DNA of 64,000 bases from Lachnoclostridium phytofermentans ISDg (GTDB lineage Bacteria; Bacillota; Clostridia; Lachnospirales; Lachnospiraceae). This document shows, one piece after another, positions 62,583 through 64,000 of this stretch. The position numbers were made by a program, and so were the translations under genes. The stretch spans positions 1,814,001 through 1,878,000 of the forward strand of contig NC_010001.1 in assembly GCF_000018685.1 (NCBI RefSeq). Direction: 5' to 3'. The notes below the pieces were generated by a model. It searched no databases. It was not told where the DNA came from and saw only the letters and a program-made list of their open reading frames with translations. How positions within the stretch are numbered: position 1 is the first letter of the stretch; every line of letters begins with the position of its first letter.

Positions 62583-63041
62583 ATGTTAAGTAACAGAAAG
62601 ATGAACCTTACTGAATTTGATGAAATGATGAAGTTAACATTTGAATTAATTAAAAGTCATTCAGACATAAAAGATTCAGAACAGGTAGACTGGAAAGGGC
62701 AGGTACACGATTTATTACCAGATGGGTTAGAGAGCGAAGGAAATTACTTCTATACCTTTTTTGATGAGACGGATAGTATTGTTGGATATGCTTGGTGTGT
62801 GGATAAAGAAGAGAATCTTCGACTAATCGCATACATTGGTGTTAAAAAGGAATATCAACGTAAAGGTTATGGTCTAGAAATCATGAGAACAGTTTGTGAC
62901 TATGCCAAACAGGATGGAATCAATAAGATGGTATTAGGTGTTGAAAAAAATAACTTACCAGCTTATCAGTTGTATTTGAAAGAAGGATTTAATGTAGAAG
63001 GTGAAGAAGATATCCGATATATAATGATGAAGGAATTATAA
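62583..63041 (+). CDS. GNAT family N-acetyltransferase
   Basis: 152-residue acetyltransferase with acetyl-CoA binding motif A (AYIGVKKEYQRKGYGLEIMRTV, about 83-104) and motif B (NNLPAYQLYLKEGF, about 121-134). Substrate unknown. GGGGG lies about eight bases before the ATG. Followed by a strong terminator. Confidence 0.9.
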   Translation: MLSNRKMNLTEFDEMMKLTFELIKSHSDIKDSEQVDWKGQVHDLLPDGLESEGNYFYTFFDETDSIVGYAWCVDKEENLRLIAYIGVKKEYQRKGYGLEIMRTVCDYAKQDGINKMVLGVEKNNLPAYQLYLKEGFNVEGEEDIRYIMMKEL

Positions 63042-63192
63042 TCCTCTTATCAAAATTATTACTCAATAAATTAATTCATTTCCCTAATTAATTATATGAG
63101 GGAAAGCAGAATTAGTCATCTTTAACAATGAGATTGAAATCAAGAAGTTATTGTTCGAGTCGAATGGATAAAGACAAATTAATAGCATTAGA

Positions 63193-63235
63193 AGAATCAC
63201 CAGCAAAGTACTGTTCTTTGTTGGTGATTCTTTTT
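63193..63235 (+). terminator. Intrinsic terminator after the GNAT gene
   Basis: 16-bp stem (63193-63208 with 63216-63231, one G-U pair) with a 7-base loop and TTTTT. The rest of 63042-63363 shows no gene. Confidence 0.9.
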
Positions 63236-63363
63236 ATACATAATAAGAGAAAGCTCGTGATGAGTAATTTTATAGATCATTCTAGTAATTCTATAAATAC
63301 ATCGTGACTATTTTCTAGAATATATTAATAACAAAATAATAGAAAACAGCAATTATAGTTTTA

Positions 63364-64000
63364 CTATGTTGTATACATCATCTTAAACTCCGTAGGAGTG
63401 CAATTCTTAACAATCTTAAACATCCGTATAAAAGAAGATAGGCTACTAAAGCCACATTGCAATGCAACTTCGGTGATGGTAAGTTCATCATTCATTAAAA
63501 GGCTTTCTGCATAAGCAATTCTTTTATTATTAAGATATCGATAAAAGGATACATTGGTAAATTGTTTGAATAACCGGCTGAAGTGGTATTTGCTAAATCC
63601 AGAAAGATCTGAAATTTCATCAAGAGTTAAATTTTCACCGCAATGTTCATTTATGTAATTGCAAATAAATAAAAATCTCTCTGTATATTCGCGCTGTTTT
63701 GAATTTTTATTCCGAAAGTGTGCGTTTGGAGAGTAATTTCGTCCTATTAGAACAAATATTTCGATTAATTTGGAGTAGATGGAAGCCTCACTAAGAGTCG
63801 CTTCAGCAAAATATTCTTCTTTGATGGAAAGTAATAATTGACGGATTTTAACATGTGCAGATGGGGACTCTTCGGCTGTTATAAGAAGGGCTGGAGCAAT
63901 GAAGGATAAAGTCGTTTCTAATTCCCTCATCCCATAAAGCAGTGTAACATCCGCTTGAAAGATAAGGCGTTCCCCCATAGGCGGAGCTTCCATGCTGTGT
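63364..64000 (-). CDS. AraC family regulator, truncated by the window edge
   Basis: The frame is open through the right edge of the window, so the N-terminus is missing. The visible part has the end of a cupin-like sensor region and a C-terminal double HTH (LTLDEISDLSGFSKYHFSRLFK and ITEVALQCGFSSLSSFIRMFK, about residues 119-190 of the visible part). Typical AraC-cupin proteins are 270-300 residues. Ligand unknown. Confidence 0.88.
   Translation of the reverse strand, partial: HSMEAPPMGERLIFQADVTLLYGMRELETTLSFIAPALLITAEESPSAHVKIRQLLLSIKEEYFAEATLSEASIYSKLIEIFVLIGRNYSPNAHFRNKNSKQREYTERFLFICNYINEHCGENLTLDEISDLSGFSKYHFSRLFKQFTNVSFYRYLNNKRIAYAESLLMNDELTITEVALQCGFSSLSSFIRMFKIVKNCTPTEFKMMYTT

Overview
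The window is a low-GC (roughly one third G+C) Firmicutes chromosome segment. Its gene order, codon use, GH10 xylanase, CD3324-family and DUF1576 proteins point to a saprophytic or gut-type Lachnospiraceae, closest in character to Lachnoclostridium (Clostridium) phytofermentans. That placement comes from family content, not a database search.

Region 1 (1-7 kb) holds the tail of an unrecognised gene, an AraC-type regulator, a lipoprotein esterase, a chemoreceptor and a leftward pair (C_GCAxxG_C_C redox protein plus TDT-family transporter). A LysR regulator of the selenium-metabolism type then starts a long rightward block.

Region 2 (7-21 kb) makes and equips molybdenum hydroxylases: a MoeA-like protein, moaC, moaA, a MOSC-MogA fusion, modABC and an XdhC-like chaperone. 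The selenium set follows: selD, yedF, yqeB, a class-V aminotransferase (cysteine desulfurase) family protein, DUF3343 and yqeC. selA and selB are absent from the window, so selD looks like an orphan SelD serving the labile selenium cofactor of molybdenum hydroxylases rather than selenocysteine.

Region 3 (21-36.5 kb) is a purine/urate-type degradation cluster: PAS-HTH regulator, ridA, ssnA, a short ygfK, a dihydropyrimidinase-type hydrolase, a selenium-dependent xanthine dehydrogenase, an NCS2 nucleobase permease, ygeX (2,3-diaminopropionate ammonia-lyase), ygeY and a D-aminoacylase-like amidohydrolase. A second, three-subunit molybdenum hydroxylase with its YgfJ-type accessory protein lies at 51.4-55.6 kb. 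The logic is uptake and hydroxylation of purines, ring opening, release of a diamino acid and its deamination to pyruvate and ammonia, with RidA clearing 2-aminoacrylate.

Region 4 (36.5-64 kb) is mixed: msrA, a thioredoxin-reductase-like flavoprotein, DUF1576, a Nudix-DUF429 fusion, a YbjQ protein, a hemerythrin, GH10 xylanase, rhomboid, TetR, an Old-Yellow-type Fe-S flavoenzyme, a chemoreceptor, nagB, a complete IS1595-type element with a passenger gene and an 8-bp target duplication, a frameshifted acetyltransferase and a truncated AraC regulator.

The most unusual signals are non-coding. Five Mo/Se/purine genes carry the same short covarying hairpin plus Shine-Dalgarno block directly before the start codon. 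Many intergenic gaps hold long perfect hairpins, one of them a tandem pair with a conserved loop. Several gaps or stop codons carry degenerate tandem repeats. YgfK lacks its flavin/NAD(P) module, and the D-aminoacylase appears to begin at a non-canonical ATT codon.
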